Assembly: GCA_964635875.1 (NCBI GenBank)
Contig: CAZWRK010000053.1
Location: 1 to 31,141 of the forward strand
DNA length: 31,141 nucleotides
Reading direction: 5' to 3'
Source: CAZWRK01 sp964635875
Lineage (GTDB): Bacteria > Pseudomonadota > Gammaproteobacteria > Burkholderiales > Aquaspirillaceae
The translations under genes were made by a program, and so were the position numbers. Positions 1-6,188 of this stretch are shown here, piece by piece. The notes beneath the pieces are model-generated. The model saw nothing but the letters and a program-made list of their open reading frames with translations. It was not told where the DNA came from and made no database searches. Position 1 is the first letter of the stretch, and every line of letters begins with the position of its first letter.

Positions 1-200
1 TCATCAACTAATCGCTTCAAGTCTTTCACATCTTGTGGTTTCCAGTCCAGATCGTGCCAGTCTTTGTCATTTTCATATGTGCTCTTGAGCATTCGTCGTT
101 TTTCCTTGAGCTGCGCTTTAAGTGAGCGGACTTGTGAATACTTACTTTTTGCTTTCTCTTCTATAGAAAGCTGTACCTCTACTGTGTTATAAGCTAACAT
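1..200 (-). CDS. Unrecognised small charged protein, 3' end off the window
   Basis: The ATG is at 198-200 and the frame stays open for 66 codons to the window edge. The product begins MLAYNTVEVQLSIEEKAK and is rich in Lys, Glu and Asp, with a helical, coiled-coil-like middle (residues 15-45). I recognise no family. It is the last visible gene of the leftward early operon and lies just after a weak terminator-like hairpin. If the two window ends join into a circle, it would end after four more codons (D-I-T-S, stop), giving 70 residues. Confidence 0.6.
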   Translation of the reverse strand, partial: MLAYNTVEVQLSIEEKAKSKYSQVRSLKAQLKEKRRMLKSTYENDKDWHDLDWKPQDVKDLKRLVD

Positions 201-207
201 AAGATTT

Positions 208-227
208 AAAAAAACCGAATAAATCGG
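208..227 (-). terminator. Weak intrinsic terminator-like hairpin
   Basis: On the minus strand a 4-bp stem (CCGA/TCGG, 224-227 with 215-218) with a 5-nt loop is followed by seven T residues (208-214). It lies in the 82-nt gap downstream of the 283-849 gene. The stem is short, so termination is probably partial. Confidence 0.3.
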
Positions 228-282
228 GAAATTAATAATATGAGTAAACTACCTGTGATGAAATAAAGAAATTTGAGCATAT

Positions 283-849
283 TTAGATAATTGATAATTG
301 CTGAGAACTGCTAATAGATTCTTTTTGTGCTTTCTGGCTGTTTTTCCATGCTTCCGCAAGCTTCAGGCGGACATCAGTCGAGATGAGCTTTGTATCTGCA
401 AGTTCTTCATTCTTTTCTCTCAATAAGTCATTAATGCTTACCTCTGCAGTTATCCATGGAACGGAGTAGTCTCGGTTTGAATGGTGAAATAAGTCAGTTG
501 GGATAAAGTATTGCGTGTGGTTATTGAGCATTTCATGTTTGACGTTTCCCCGCTTTATATGACGTTCAATTTTATCTATCTCAATGCGGTAGAGTCTTTT
601 TTTTGGTATGACATAGTAGTGAATTTCTTTTATCTGCTCTTTCCGCAGATAGTCGTAGACTAAGTGGTCGATATTAAAGCTTTCACTTTCCGGTTTTTCA
701 TAGCGAGTTTTCCACAATGTTGACCGTTTTGGATAAATATCGCGGTAGTAGATGCTGTAGTCGTAGCGTTTTGGCTTAAATATCTTCCCTTGTAAAAATT
801 TCTTCTTCCCCTCGGGTGTTGTATAGATTCTGTAAATGACACAGTTCAT
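283..849 (-). CDS. Unknown 188-aa early protein
   Basis: The start is taken at ATG 847-849 because it overlaps the TGA of the upstream gene as ATGA, the standard coupled junction of this operon; the frame is open further upstream but only inside that gene. The protein begins MNCVIYRIYTTPEGKKKF and is rich in Tyr, Lys and Arg, with an acidic/basic C-terminal helix (residues 135-175) and a Ser/Gln-rich tail. No motif or membrane segment is recognisable. Its position between a replication gene and the early-operon end suggests a DNA-metabolism or takeover role, but this is only context. Confidence 0.7.
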   Translation of the reverse strand: MNCVIYRIYTTPEGKKKFLQGKIFKPKRYDYSIYYRDIYPKRSTLWKTRYEKPESESFNIDHLVYDYLRKEQIKEIHYYVIPKKRLYRIEIDKIERHIKRGNVKHEMLNNHTQYFIPTDLFHHSNRDYSVPWITAEVSINDLLREKNEELADTKLISTDVRLKLAEAWKNSQKAQKESISSSQQLSII

Positions 850-2282
850 AATCTGAAACCTAACTGATAACAGATGTGATAACCTGTCCAATGCAGCGGC
901 CAGACAGTGCTTAATCCATATGCGGTAGTCCGCATGTTCTCGAAATCGTTATCCCGTTCATCTTCAGTTGACCATCCAGCATGCTTGCGTATCGATTGCC
1001 ATGTCTGCAGCTGAATTTGTCCCAGTCCGCAAGATCTTCCTCCATCACCACATTTGAGAGACCCGTCTTTATTTCTCGATTGCAATCCGCTTTCATGCTC
1101 AAGAACACACATAAGCATTTCGGAATTAATTCCAAACTCTTTTGAAACATACCGAACATCTTTTTTCAGTACCTCAGGATCCGTGTAGTGGTTGCTACCG
1201 ACGTACGGTCGAGTAGGAGAAACAGCAGGATGAGTGACTGTCTTACTCCCAATGGGCTCCGGTACGCCAGCAACAATCGCTTCGCGGATAAGAGGCTGAG
1301 CAGATTTCCCGACAAAAGAAAAACTGAGAGAAAGCGTAAGCATTAAACACGTAAGGATGACAGTCTTTATAGAGATCTGACCGTTCTTGCCAAATGCCTT
1401 TAATCCGTTCTCATACAGATGAAAAAAATAGTTAAGGCGTGCATCGTCACTCAAGGGGCGGGGATAGTCGATAAGATAGGTGTATGCCCGCTCAAGATTT
1501 GCACTTTTTCTTCCCTCTGAAGCCTGTTTAAAGACTTTAAAGTAGCTTGCCCGCTTATCGCTTGGTAAAACATCGAGATTGATCTTTAACGATTTAGCGT
1601 ATCGCAGAGCCTTATCTTGCCAAGAGGTAGAAACTGAATTCTTAGGCGTTCCCCCTGTTTCGACAGACGGCTTTTTGATTTCGCCCCGCTGAGTAAGCAA
1701 TGCACCTATGCTTTGTACGTCTTTTGTCCCTCCTGACTTATTAACTTCCGGCGAAGCTTGGGAGGGGGTTATAGGGGAGGGTATCCCTCCCCCAGTTACT
1801 TTCGTTTCATTTCCCTTCACTTCTTTTCCTTTCATTTCAGTGTCCAAATGGAATACAGTTGTATTACTATTGGAATCCAGTTGTAATCCATCTGTTTTTA
1901 ATATTTCGAACAGCTTGTCCCAATTAGCTTTAATGTCCTTACCTTTTTCAAAATAGAATAGAGTCTGCGGATTGCGGTCTTTTTGCAGTGTTTGTATTTG
2001 ATGAAAGTTATTAATCCTCCAGTACGTTATCCCTTCATAGTGGAATGGTGAGATAAGGTTTTGTTTACACATGGATTCCAACTGGAATCCAATAATCTCA
2101 GCAGTCATCTCATCACGCATAGGAACAACAAGAGCTTTTATAGCGCGGGGAGAATAAGGAAGAAGCCCGGCATCATCTGCATGGGGTATCATCCAGGTAA
2201 ATAAAAGCGCTCCCTCTACCGAAAGATTAGCAACTTGTTCAGAAACAGAGATCTTCTTATCGATCATTCTTCGCTGTGCCAT
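846..2282 (-). CDS. Phage replication-type protein fused to membrane-anchored lytic transglycosylase
   Basis: This 478-aa protein has three parts. Residues 1-110 look like the N-terminal winged-helix domain of phage replisome-organiser proteins (SEQVANLSVEGALLFTWMIP, then HADDAGLLPYSPRAIKALVVP). Residues 150-215 are a low-complexity Gly/Pro/Ser/Thr linker, and 220-295 form a second helical domain. Residues 304-325 are a strongly hydrophobic segment. Residues 375-478 resemble a GH23 soluble-lytic-transglycosylase domain: the catalytic Glu is probably E397 in HESGL, followed by GLGQIQ (419-424). The frame is continuous, and no ATG, GTG or TTG lies just before the hydrophobic segment, so a separate transglycosylase gene is not obvious. 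The expected topology is a cytoplasmic N-terminus with the muramidase domain outside. Combining replication and wall-cleaving domains is odd; a stop-codon loss between two ancestral genes is possible. Confidence 0.8.
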   Translation of the reverse strand: MAQRRMIDKKISVSEQVANLSVEGALLFTWMIPHADDAGLLPYSPRAIKALVVPMRDEMTAEIIGFQLESMCKQNLISPFHYEGITYWRINNFHQIQTLQKDRNPQTLFYFEKGKDIKANWDKLFEILKTDGLQLDSNSNTTVFHLDTEMKGKEVKGNETKVTGGGIPSPITPSQASPEVNKSGGTKDVQSIGALLTQRGEIKKPSVETGGTPKNSVSTSWQDKALRYAKSLKINLDVLPSDKRASYFKVFKQASEGRKSANLERAYTYLIDYPRPLSDDARLNYFFHLYENGLKAFGKNGQISIKTVILTCLMLTLSLSFSFVGKSAQPLIREAIVAGVPEPIGSKTVTHPAVSPTRPYVGSNHYTDPEVLKKDVRYVSKEFGINSEMLMCVLEHESGLQSRNKDGSLKCGDGGRSCGLGQIQLQTWQSIRKHAGWSTEDERDNDFENMRTTAYGLSTVWPLHWTGYHICYQLGFRL

Positions 2283-2358
2283 AGTGTTTACGTAGCTCTT
2301 TCTGCTTTATTACATTTCCTTGATCACTTCTTCCTATCATTAAAGAGCTGGAAAACTT

Positions 2359-2441
2359 GTAAAATCTCTGCTCTTAACTCTGAGTTATCAGGATCCTAAT
2401 TCAAGAGCAGGGATTTACCCTCGATCTCTCCAAATCGAGGG
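2359..2441. other. Large inverted-repeat element, possible origin or structured RNA
   Basis: Arms at 2359-2375 and 2403-2418 pair almost perfectly (about 16 bp with one G-T pair and one bulged A). Inside the loop are two further palindromes, AACTC-T-GAGTT (2376-2386) and AGGATCCT (2390-2397). Directly adjacent is a perfect 8-bp hairpin, CCCTCGAT/ATCGAGGG (2418-2425 with 2434-2441). There is no T-run, so it is not an intrinsic terminator, and no tRNA T-arm or CCA pattern is present. It fills the 177-nt gap upstream of the replication-protein gene. A double-strand origin, a protein-binding cruciform or a structured 5' leader are all possible. Confidence 0.6.
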
Positions 2442-2459
2442 CTAGGTAAACGGCAACTT

Positions 2460-2702
2460 TTAATACTTTGCTTTAAAGGACTGCCAATAAGGTAATTTTT
2501 TATTGGCTTCAATCATTTCATTCGTAACGTCATACTTCATCTTTAATGTGTTGTTTAATAGATCCGCTTGTTCTTTTGTCTTTGAGGTCAGCTCATTGCG
2601 TACTGCTTGACAAATGAGACAGAGTGCATACCCCAGTAGCCGAAGACCGTTTAAGTACATTGAGCGCGAGATCTCGACTCCGCACGCATCACACTTATGC
2701 AT
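2460..2702 (-). CDS. Small zinc-ribbon-like protein
   Basis: The 80-aa product starts at ATG 2700-2702 (MHKCDACGVEISRS), overlapping the last 8 nt of the ERF gene. Longer readings upstream lie entirely inside ERF in another frame and were rejected. Two CxxC pairs (CDAC at residues 4-7, CLIC at 28-31) predict a four-Cys zinc site. The rest is a charged helix ending in PYWQSFKAKY. Small zinc-ribbon proteins are common in phage recombination operons; the exact function is unknown. Confidence 0.7.
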   Translation of the reverse strand: MHKCDACGVEISRSMYLNGLRLLGYALCLICQAVRNELTSKTKEQADLLNNTLKMKYDVTNEMIEANKKLPYWQSFKAKY

Positions 2703-3429
2703 GTGTCTCCTCTCCTTTCTGAGCTTCAATTCCTCTATCAACCTCATCAATATCTGGCTCATCTTCCCGCTTAATATCCGGCATACTGAATAGTCGTCCA
2801 ATTACTTTTGAAGCCTGAGCGGTATTCAGGTTTTCAAGCTTTTTAATCTTGTATGCTTCGATAATCTCCTCTTCAGTCTTTCCCTTCTTTTGCAGATTTT
2901 CCCGAATGGTCTTGATCTGCTTTTCGCTTGCTTGACTGTATTCCTTTTTAAAAGCAGGAGGAGGAGAATGTTTTTTAGATGCTTCATTCGCATCATCGTC
3001 TTCTGCAGACAAACCGATAATTGACCCATACGCATACCGTCTTGCATAGGTGATTGCCGATCCCATTCCTTGCGGATCATTTACCTTCGGCTTGAGCTGG
3101 ATAGTTGAGGTGATGTACTGTCCGGAGTCATGCATCAAAACAGTAGTCACTATCGCAACTATTTCACTTGGATGTAAAAGCTGTGAGATCGCAAGTCCAT
3201 TATCAGCAAGTGGTTTTTTGGCAGCTTTGATAATTGCTGAAAGATCAGCATATGAGGATTTAAAGAATGGGTTATCGGCGTTTTTCTCCGCAAGCTCCAT
3301 TTGTGCCTGAGCTTTTGATAGAGCCTTTGCCAAACTGTCAATCTTCTCTGACCTCTCGCATGTTTTAGAGAATGAGAATTTTTCGGTATTGATTTGCACC
3401 GATTTATCTTGTATATTGTTTGTATCCAT
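2695..3429 (-). CDS. erf: ERF-family single-strand annealing recombinase
   Basis: The 244-aa protein matches the ERF superfamily: a helical start (AKALSKAQAQMELAEKNADN), then FFKSSYADLSAIIKAAKKPL, and the conserved block ending GSAITYARRYAYGSIIGLSA at roughly residues 120-145. An acidic DDDANEA stretch and a Lys-rich helical tail follow. ERF proteins bind single-stranded DNA and anneal complementary strands, helping circularise or recombine phage DNA. ATG 3427-3429 was chosen over the in-frame TTG three codons upstream. The gene sits after an HTH gene and before a zinc-ribbon gene in the leftward early operon. Confidence 0.9.
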   Translation of the reverse strand: MDTNNIQDKSVQINTEKFSFSKTCERSEKIDSLAKALSKAQAQMELAEKNADNPFFKSSYADLSAIIKAAKKPLADNGLAISQLLHPSEIVAIVTTVLMHDSGQYITSTIQLKPKVNDPQGMGSAITYARRYAYGSIIGLSAEDDDANEASKKHSPPPAFKKEYSQASEKQIKTIRENLQKKGKTEEEIIEAYKIKKLENLNTAQASKVIGRLFSMPDIKREDEPDIDEVDRGIEAQKGEETHA

Positions 3430-3450
3430 AAAGTTCAAAAACTTTTAAAC

Positions 3451-3471
3451 AGCACTGCTTCACACAGTGCT
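3451..3471. promoter_or_regulatory. Perfect 7-bp hairpin upstream of erf
   Basis: AGCACTG/CAGTGCT arms (3451-3457 and 3465-3471) enclose a 7-nt loop. In the minus-strand transcript the hairpin overlaps the stop codon of the 37-aa gene and lies about 20 nt before the erf ATG, followed by a short T-rich stretch. It could be an attenuator or an mRNA-processing hairpin. Read on the plus strand it is followed by TATTTTTTT, but no plus-strand gene ends there. Confidence 0.45.
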
Positions 3472-3584
3472 TATTTTTTTGCACGCAACATCCTGGCTAC
3501 TTTTAAGCCATCAACTTCGTAATAACGGTCATGAGAGACGGGATCTATAAGGGAGAGTAAAAACAGTATGAAGCGGGTAATCAT
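3471..3584 (-). CDS. Small 37-aa protein with hydrophobic N-terminus
   Basis: ATG 3582-3584 overlaps the TGA of the upstream HTH gene as ATGA, the same coupling seen at four other junctions on this strand. The product starts MITRFILFLLSLIDPVSHDR, so residues 4-13 are hydrophobic, and it ends in a basic tail. It fills the only space between the HTH gene and erf. No family is recognised. Support is the coupled start and the gap it fills, not homology. Confidence 0.5.
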   Translation of the reverse strand: MITRFILFLLSLIDPVSHDRYYEVDGLKVARMLRAKK

Positions 3585-3799
3585 TCCCCATCACCCCCCT
3601 TCGTACGCAGAATACTTTGTCGGACTGCTTGTTTAGTAAGGCCAACAGCTTTTCCTATTCTCTGGTATGAAACACCCCGCTCATGAAGCGATACAAAAAG
3701 GAGCCGGGCTTCTTCTCTATTTTTCCACAGAATTTTGGCCTTAAGTAAATCCTCATTTACGTCCTGTGGTATAATTCCTGGATAAGTAGCTTTTGGCAT
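3581..3799 (-). CDS. Small helix-turn-helix DNA-binding protein
   Basis: The 72-aa product has a clear HTH at about residues 37-65 (RGVSYQRIGKAVGLTKQAVR), similar to sigma region 4 and resolvase-type HTHs. It is the first gene of the leftward operon. The long leader (about 124 nt) is rich in inverted repeats, and a perfect 7-bp inverted repeat touches the start codon, which would suit autoregulation. A role as early regulator or Cro-like factor is inferred from size, fold and position. Confidence 0.75.
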   Translation of the reverse strand: MPKATYPGIIPQDVNEDLLKAKILWKNREEARLLFVSLHERGVSYQRIGKAVGLTKQAVRQSILRTKGGDGE

Positions 3800-3818
3800 G
3801 TAGAACTCAGGGTTCTAC
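3800..3818 (-). promoter_or_regulatory. Inverted repeat abutting the start codon of the HTH gene
   Basis: GTAGAAC (3800-3806) and GTTCTAC (3812-3818) form a perfect 7-bp repeat with a 5-nt loop. It ends directly at the minus-strand ATG (3797-3799). It can act as an mRNA hairpin blocking initiation or as an operator for the gene's own HTH product. Confidence 0.5.
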
Positions 3819-3902
3819 GTGAAGAGATTAAAGAAGAGAAAATCACTCCAGAAAACTGAAAGATTTCCTGGAATAATGTAGCTTCTTCTTTTTTACTTCA
3901 CG
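3818..3902 (-). promoter_or_regulatory. Nested-stem 5' leader of the early operon
   Basis: Three nested complementarities fall in the leader: CGTGAAG/CTTCACG (3818-3824 with 3896-3902), AAGAAG/CTTCTT (3831-3836 with 3885-3890), and an inner hairpin CCAGAAAA/TTTCCTGG (3848-3855 with 3864-3871, one mismatch). The fold would span nearly the whole leader. No known riboswitch class is recognised. Confidence 0.4.
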
Positions 3903-3929
3903 CAGAGAAATTTTAATGTACCTACCCTT

Positions 3930-3958
3930 ATAGTAAACAATATTTAACTGCATGTCAA
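3930..3958 (-). promoter_or_regulatory. Early leftward promoter
   Basis: On the minus strand a perfect -35 TTGACA (3958-3953) is followed, after a 17-nt spacer, by -10 TACTAT (3935-3930). Transcription would start near 3923 and feed the whole leftward operon. An operator-like sequence (3966-3981) lies immediately upstream of the -35. Confidence 0.75.
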
Positions 3959-3965
3959 GGGCAAT

Positions 3966-3981
3966 GTGAACGAATTTTCAA
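3966..3981. promoter_or_regulatory. Degenerate SOS-like operator at the early promoter
   Basis: GTGAACGAATTTTCAA matches 12 of 16 positions of the palindrome GTGAACGATCGTTCAC seen in better form at 4061-4076 and 29968-29983. Its left half-site is intact. It sits 7 nt upstream of the -35 of the leftward promoter. Confidence 0.45.
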
Positions 3982-4021
3982 GATGGTATTTTTTGACCCA
4001 TTTTGCACTAAAAAAATCTCA

Positions 4022-4050
4022 TTGTGCTCTTTATTGGACAATTGTACAAT
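4022..4050 (+). promoter_or_regulatory. Rightward promoter for the integrase
   Basis: TTGTGC (4022-4027), a 17-nt spacer and TACAAT (4045-4050) make a plausible sigma70-type promoter. The -10 lies within the perfect palindrome ATTGTACAAT (4041-4050). Transcription would start near 4057, so the operator at 4061-4076 falls just downstream, in a roadblock position. Confidence 0.5.
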
Positions 4051-4060
4051 GGGGAATCTA

Positions 4061-4076
4061 GTAAACGATCGTTCAC
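4061..4076. promoter_or_regulatory. SOS-box-like operator before the integrase gene
   Basis: GTAAACGATCGTTCAC is palindromic apart from one pair and differs from the 29968-29983 site at only two positions. The core AAAC-GATC-GTTC is one base from the Gram-positive LexA core GAAC-N4-GTTC. It lies 15 nt before the integrase start. Confidence 0.65.
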
Positions 4077-4091
4077 CTTACTTATACCACT

Positions 4092-5069
4092 ATGATAGCC
4101 CTAACATGGGAACAGTTATCAGTCTATGTCTTCATTGAAAAAAAAGTAAAACGGAATCGGAATATGGAGAAGTTTTACTTCTACCGCTTTAATGTCATAA
4201 AAGAATTTTTTAAAGATAAAGAATTTACGAAAGACAATGTACTTATATTCTTTGAGTCGCTCTCTCAAAAGAATATGTCTGAAGCAGGGAAAAATACCTA
4301 CGTTACAGTGATTAAGCATATCGCAAGATGTATGAATATGACTTTCTTGGATACGTTTACGCGCTTTGATGTTCCGGACAAATATTTTGATGTTCTTACC
4401 CAGGATGAGATTTATAAAATAATTCATACTGAGACACCGAGAAAATACCACATGGAATGCAATAAGAGATACTCTATTGTTATAGAAACACTAGCAGAAA
4501 CAGGAATGAGAGCAGATGAGCTAGCAAATCTGAAATGGGAAGATTTTAAGGGTGATTTGCTGATAGTCAGAAGATCAAAAAACAATTCTATGCGTATGGT
4601 GCCTGTTACTGAGTCTCTATCCTCACGGATTAATTCGCTACCGCGCTATAACCATGGGTATATATATGGAAGCGCAAAAGGAAAAATCGATCAGCATCAT
4701 TTAAATGATGAAATACGGGAGCGATGCAGAATTCTTAAGATACAAAAGGAGATTACATGCCATAGCTTCCGGCGCTCATTTATCACTGAATGCGGAGCTA
4801 ACAATGAGAATCAGATGAAAGTATCCCGCATAGTCGGACATAGGAATATTAATTCAACAAACCGCTATTATTATGGCTCAATCAATGCTTTAAGAGAGGT
4901 TGTTGAAAATCTTCCGATATGTGCTGCGCAAGTCGGGATTGATGTTGCAAAACGGAGAGCGAAAAGGTTTATTGAGTCATTCAAACATACCCAGTTCAAG
5001 GTATTGTATAAAGATGAGGGGAAGAAGATTGTAATTGAGATAGAGGATCCTAATCTTGCAACTACATAG
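4092..5069 (+). CDS. int: Tyrosine recombinase / phage integrase
   Basis: The 325-aa protein has an N-terminal core-binding (SAM-like) domain at about residues 25-95 and a complete catalytic domain. Recognisable active-site residues are R140 (AETGMRADELANL), K163 (RRSKNNSMR), H224 and R227 (CHSFRR), H250 (VGHRNINSTNRYYY) and the nucleophile Y259. A 55-residue basic C-terminal extension follows. It would catalyse site-specific integration and excision, so the phage is probably temperate. ATG 4092 is the first start; an in-frame ATG 24 codons later (MEKFYFYR) would also keep the full fold. It is the first rightward gene and is preceded by an SOS-like operator. Confidence 0.93.
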   Translation: MIALTWEQLSVYVFIEKKVKRNRNMEKFYFYRFNVIKEFFKDKEFTKDNVLIFFESLSQKNMSEAGKNTYVTVIKHIARCMNMTFLDTFTRFDVPDKYFDVLTQDEIYKIIHTETPRKYHMECNKRYSIVIETLAETGMRADELANLKWEDFKGDLLIVRRSKNNSMRMVPVTESLSSRINSLPRYNHGYIYGSAKGKIDQHHLNDEIRERCRILKIQKEITCHSFRRSFITECGANNENQMKVSRIVGHRNINSTNRYYYGSINALREVVENLPICAAQVGIDVAKRRAKRFIESFKHTQFKVLYKDEGKKIVIEIEDPNLATT

Positions 5070-5211
5070 CTATTGCAAAGCTGTAAAAATTCATATAGAC
5101 TTTTCTATAGGTAAACGGCTCATGTAAGCAAAAACGTGAGTCATTCTTCAACATATCTCAAATCAATATACTTCCTATTTTTTCTGTGTCTTAATTCTTC
5201 TTTAGTAGTTT
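5070..5211. other. Non-coding stretch after the integrase, candidate attP region
   Basis: No convincing gene is present in this AT-rich stretch. An imperfect inverted repeat, CTCATGT/ACGTGAG (around 5119-5142), is visible. Because attP usually lies beside int, this gap and the divergent region before int are the natural places for it, but no repeat identifies the core. Confidence 0.25.
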
Positions 5212-5223
5212 TAGTATTCGACT
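5212..5223 (+). promoter_or_regulatory. -10 element giving a leaderless start at 5224
   Basis: TAGTAT (5212-5217) is followed by exactly 6 nt and ATG. Unlike the later promoters it has no A-tract in the -35 region, and no strong -35 is visible. Confidence 0.4.
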
Positions 5224-5706
5224 ATGTCCTCTAAACCATATCGCTATTTTTATGTGAAACCGATGTCATATGAGAACTTATTGGGAGACTGGGAGCCGAG
5301 AGTAGAAGACACGTTTGAAGCATTAGAAGAAGATGATTTTGAAAATACAATCTGCAATACATATACGGGAAGTAAACAGGATGTATTGTCTCTTCTTCTT
5401 GAAGGATTGAATTTTAATGAGATCGGAAAGATTCTTCACATGAAACAGTCACAAATATACCAGATGAAACGTGAGTTTATGAAGGATTTTGCCTATCTTA
5501 AATATAATCGCGGATCTGATATGTCTAAGAAAATGCAGCTTATTATAAATCTTATTACTCTGTACTACCTCATTCATCCGAGTATTGTTGCACGGAAAAT
5601 GTATGAAATATGGGAGACTGATAAGGTTTTAAAAGAATATAAGAAGCCCCCATACAATATAGTTGAGACAACAATCGGTGAGTTATCAGAACTATTCAAA
5701 AAATGA
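5224..5706 (+). CDS. HTH / sigma-region-4-like protein, candidate late regulator
   Basis: The 160-aa protein has an acidic N-terminal third and a helix-turn-helix at about residues 49-80 (SKQDVLSLLLEGLNFNEIGK, then ILHMKQSQIYQMKREF). This resembles sigma-70 region 4 and ArpU-type phage late regulators. It overlaps the small-terminase gene by ATGA. Its place just ahead of the terminases is where late transcription activators often lie, so it is the best candidate to recognise the shared late promoters. A terminase accessory role is also possible. Confidence 0.65.
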   Translation: MSSKPYRYFYVKPMSYENLLGDWEPRVEDTFEALEEDDFENTICNTYTGSKQDVLSLLLEGLNFNEIGKILHMKQSQIYQMKREFMKDFAYLKYNRGSDMSKKMQLIINLITLYYLIHPSIVARKMYEIWETDKVLKEYKKPPYNIVETTIGELSELFKK

Positions 5707-6188
5707 AAATACAAAAAGTTACGAAACCATACAAAACATTTGAAGAGCTTGATGCCAAACATCAGAAGGCGGTAATGCTGAGACTTGAGTTTTGGAAGCA
5801 TAAGTATATAGCGACAGACTTAAAAATGAGCGAAGCGTATGTGCGGAGTCTCTTTGCAAAAGATGGTTTATGCTATGGAGCTTATCAGGATCTAAAACGA
5901 CTCCGGACAAAAGAAAATAAGGACATGATGAAAGATGCAAGACAGGAACTGACTGATTTAGTTCCTGAGGCTATTATTGTTGTAAAAGACAGTTTGCGAA
6001 AAAGGAAGGATCCGGAAACAGCATTTAAAGTATTAGGTATTCACGGTATATCACCGATTGAAAAGCATGAGGTCGACACAAAGAATAAGGAAAAAATTGA
6101 TACGATTTCATCATTAATTGACGAGCTGACTACCCATGTTAAACTCACAGGCAAAGGAAATAGTAAAAGCAACACGGCCGCTTCTTAA
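5703..6188 (+). CDS. terS: Terminase small subunit
   Basis: The 161-aa protein has an N-terminal HTH-like region (residues 20-60, HKYIATDLKMSEAYVRSLFA) and the central helices typical of small terminases (ARQELTDLVPEAIIVVKDSL, then RKRKDPETAFKVLGIHGI). TerS binds the packaging site and regulates the large subunit. The start overlaps the previous stop as ATGA. Its 3' end overlaps the large-subunit gene by 53 nt. Confidence 0.8.
   Translation: MKIQKVTKPYKTFEELDAKHQKAVMLRLEFWKHKYIATDLKMSEAYVRSLFAKDGLCYGAYQDLKRLRTKENKDMMKDARQELTDLVPEAIIVVKDSLRKRKDPETAFKVLGIHGISPIEKHEVDTKNKEKIDTISSLIDELTTHVKLTGKGNSKSNTAAS

Noticed and set aside
1708..1956. An 82-codon plus-strand frame inside the replication-transglycosylase gene
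   Set aside because: It lies opposite the Gly/Pro/Thr linker of the real gene and has no start signal.
2257..2340. A 27-codon minus-strand frame (begins MIGRSDQGNVIKQK) overlapping the replication gene start
   Set aside because: It is too short, runs out of frame into the real gene, and has no coupled start or promoter at the usual spacing. It could be a leader peptide, but nothing supports that.
2359..2441. tRNA or intrinsic terminator reading of the inverted-repeat element
   Set aside because: There is no T-arm consensus, anticodon arm or acceptor/CCA end, and no T-run after either hairpin on either strand.
4041..4050. ATTGTACAAT palindrome as a separate operator
   Set aside because: It is explained as the -10 region of the integrase promoter and does not recur at the other regulated promoters, so I do not call it an operator.
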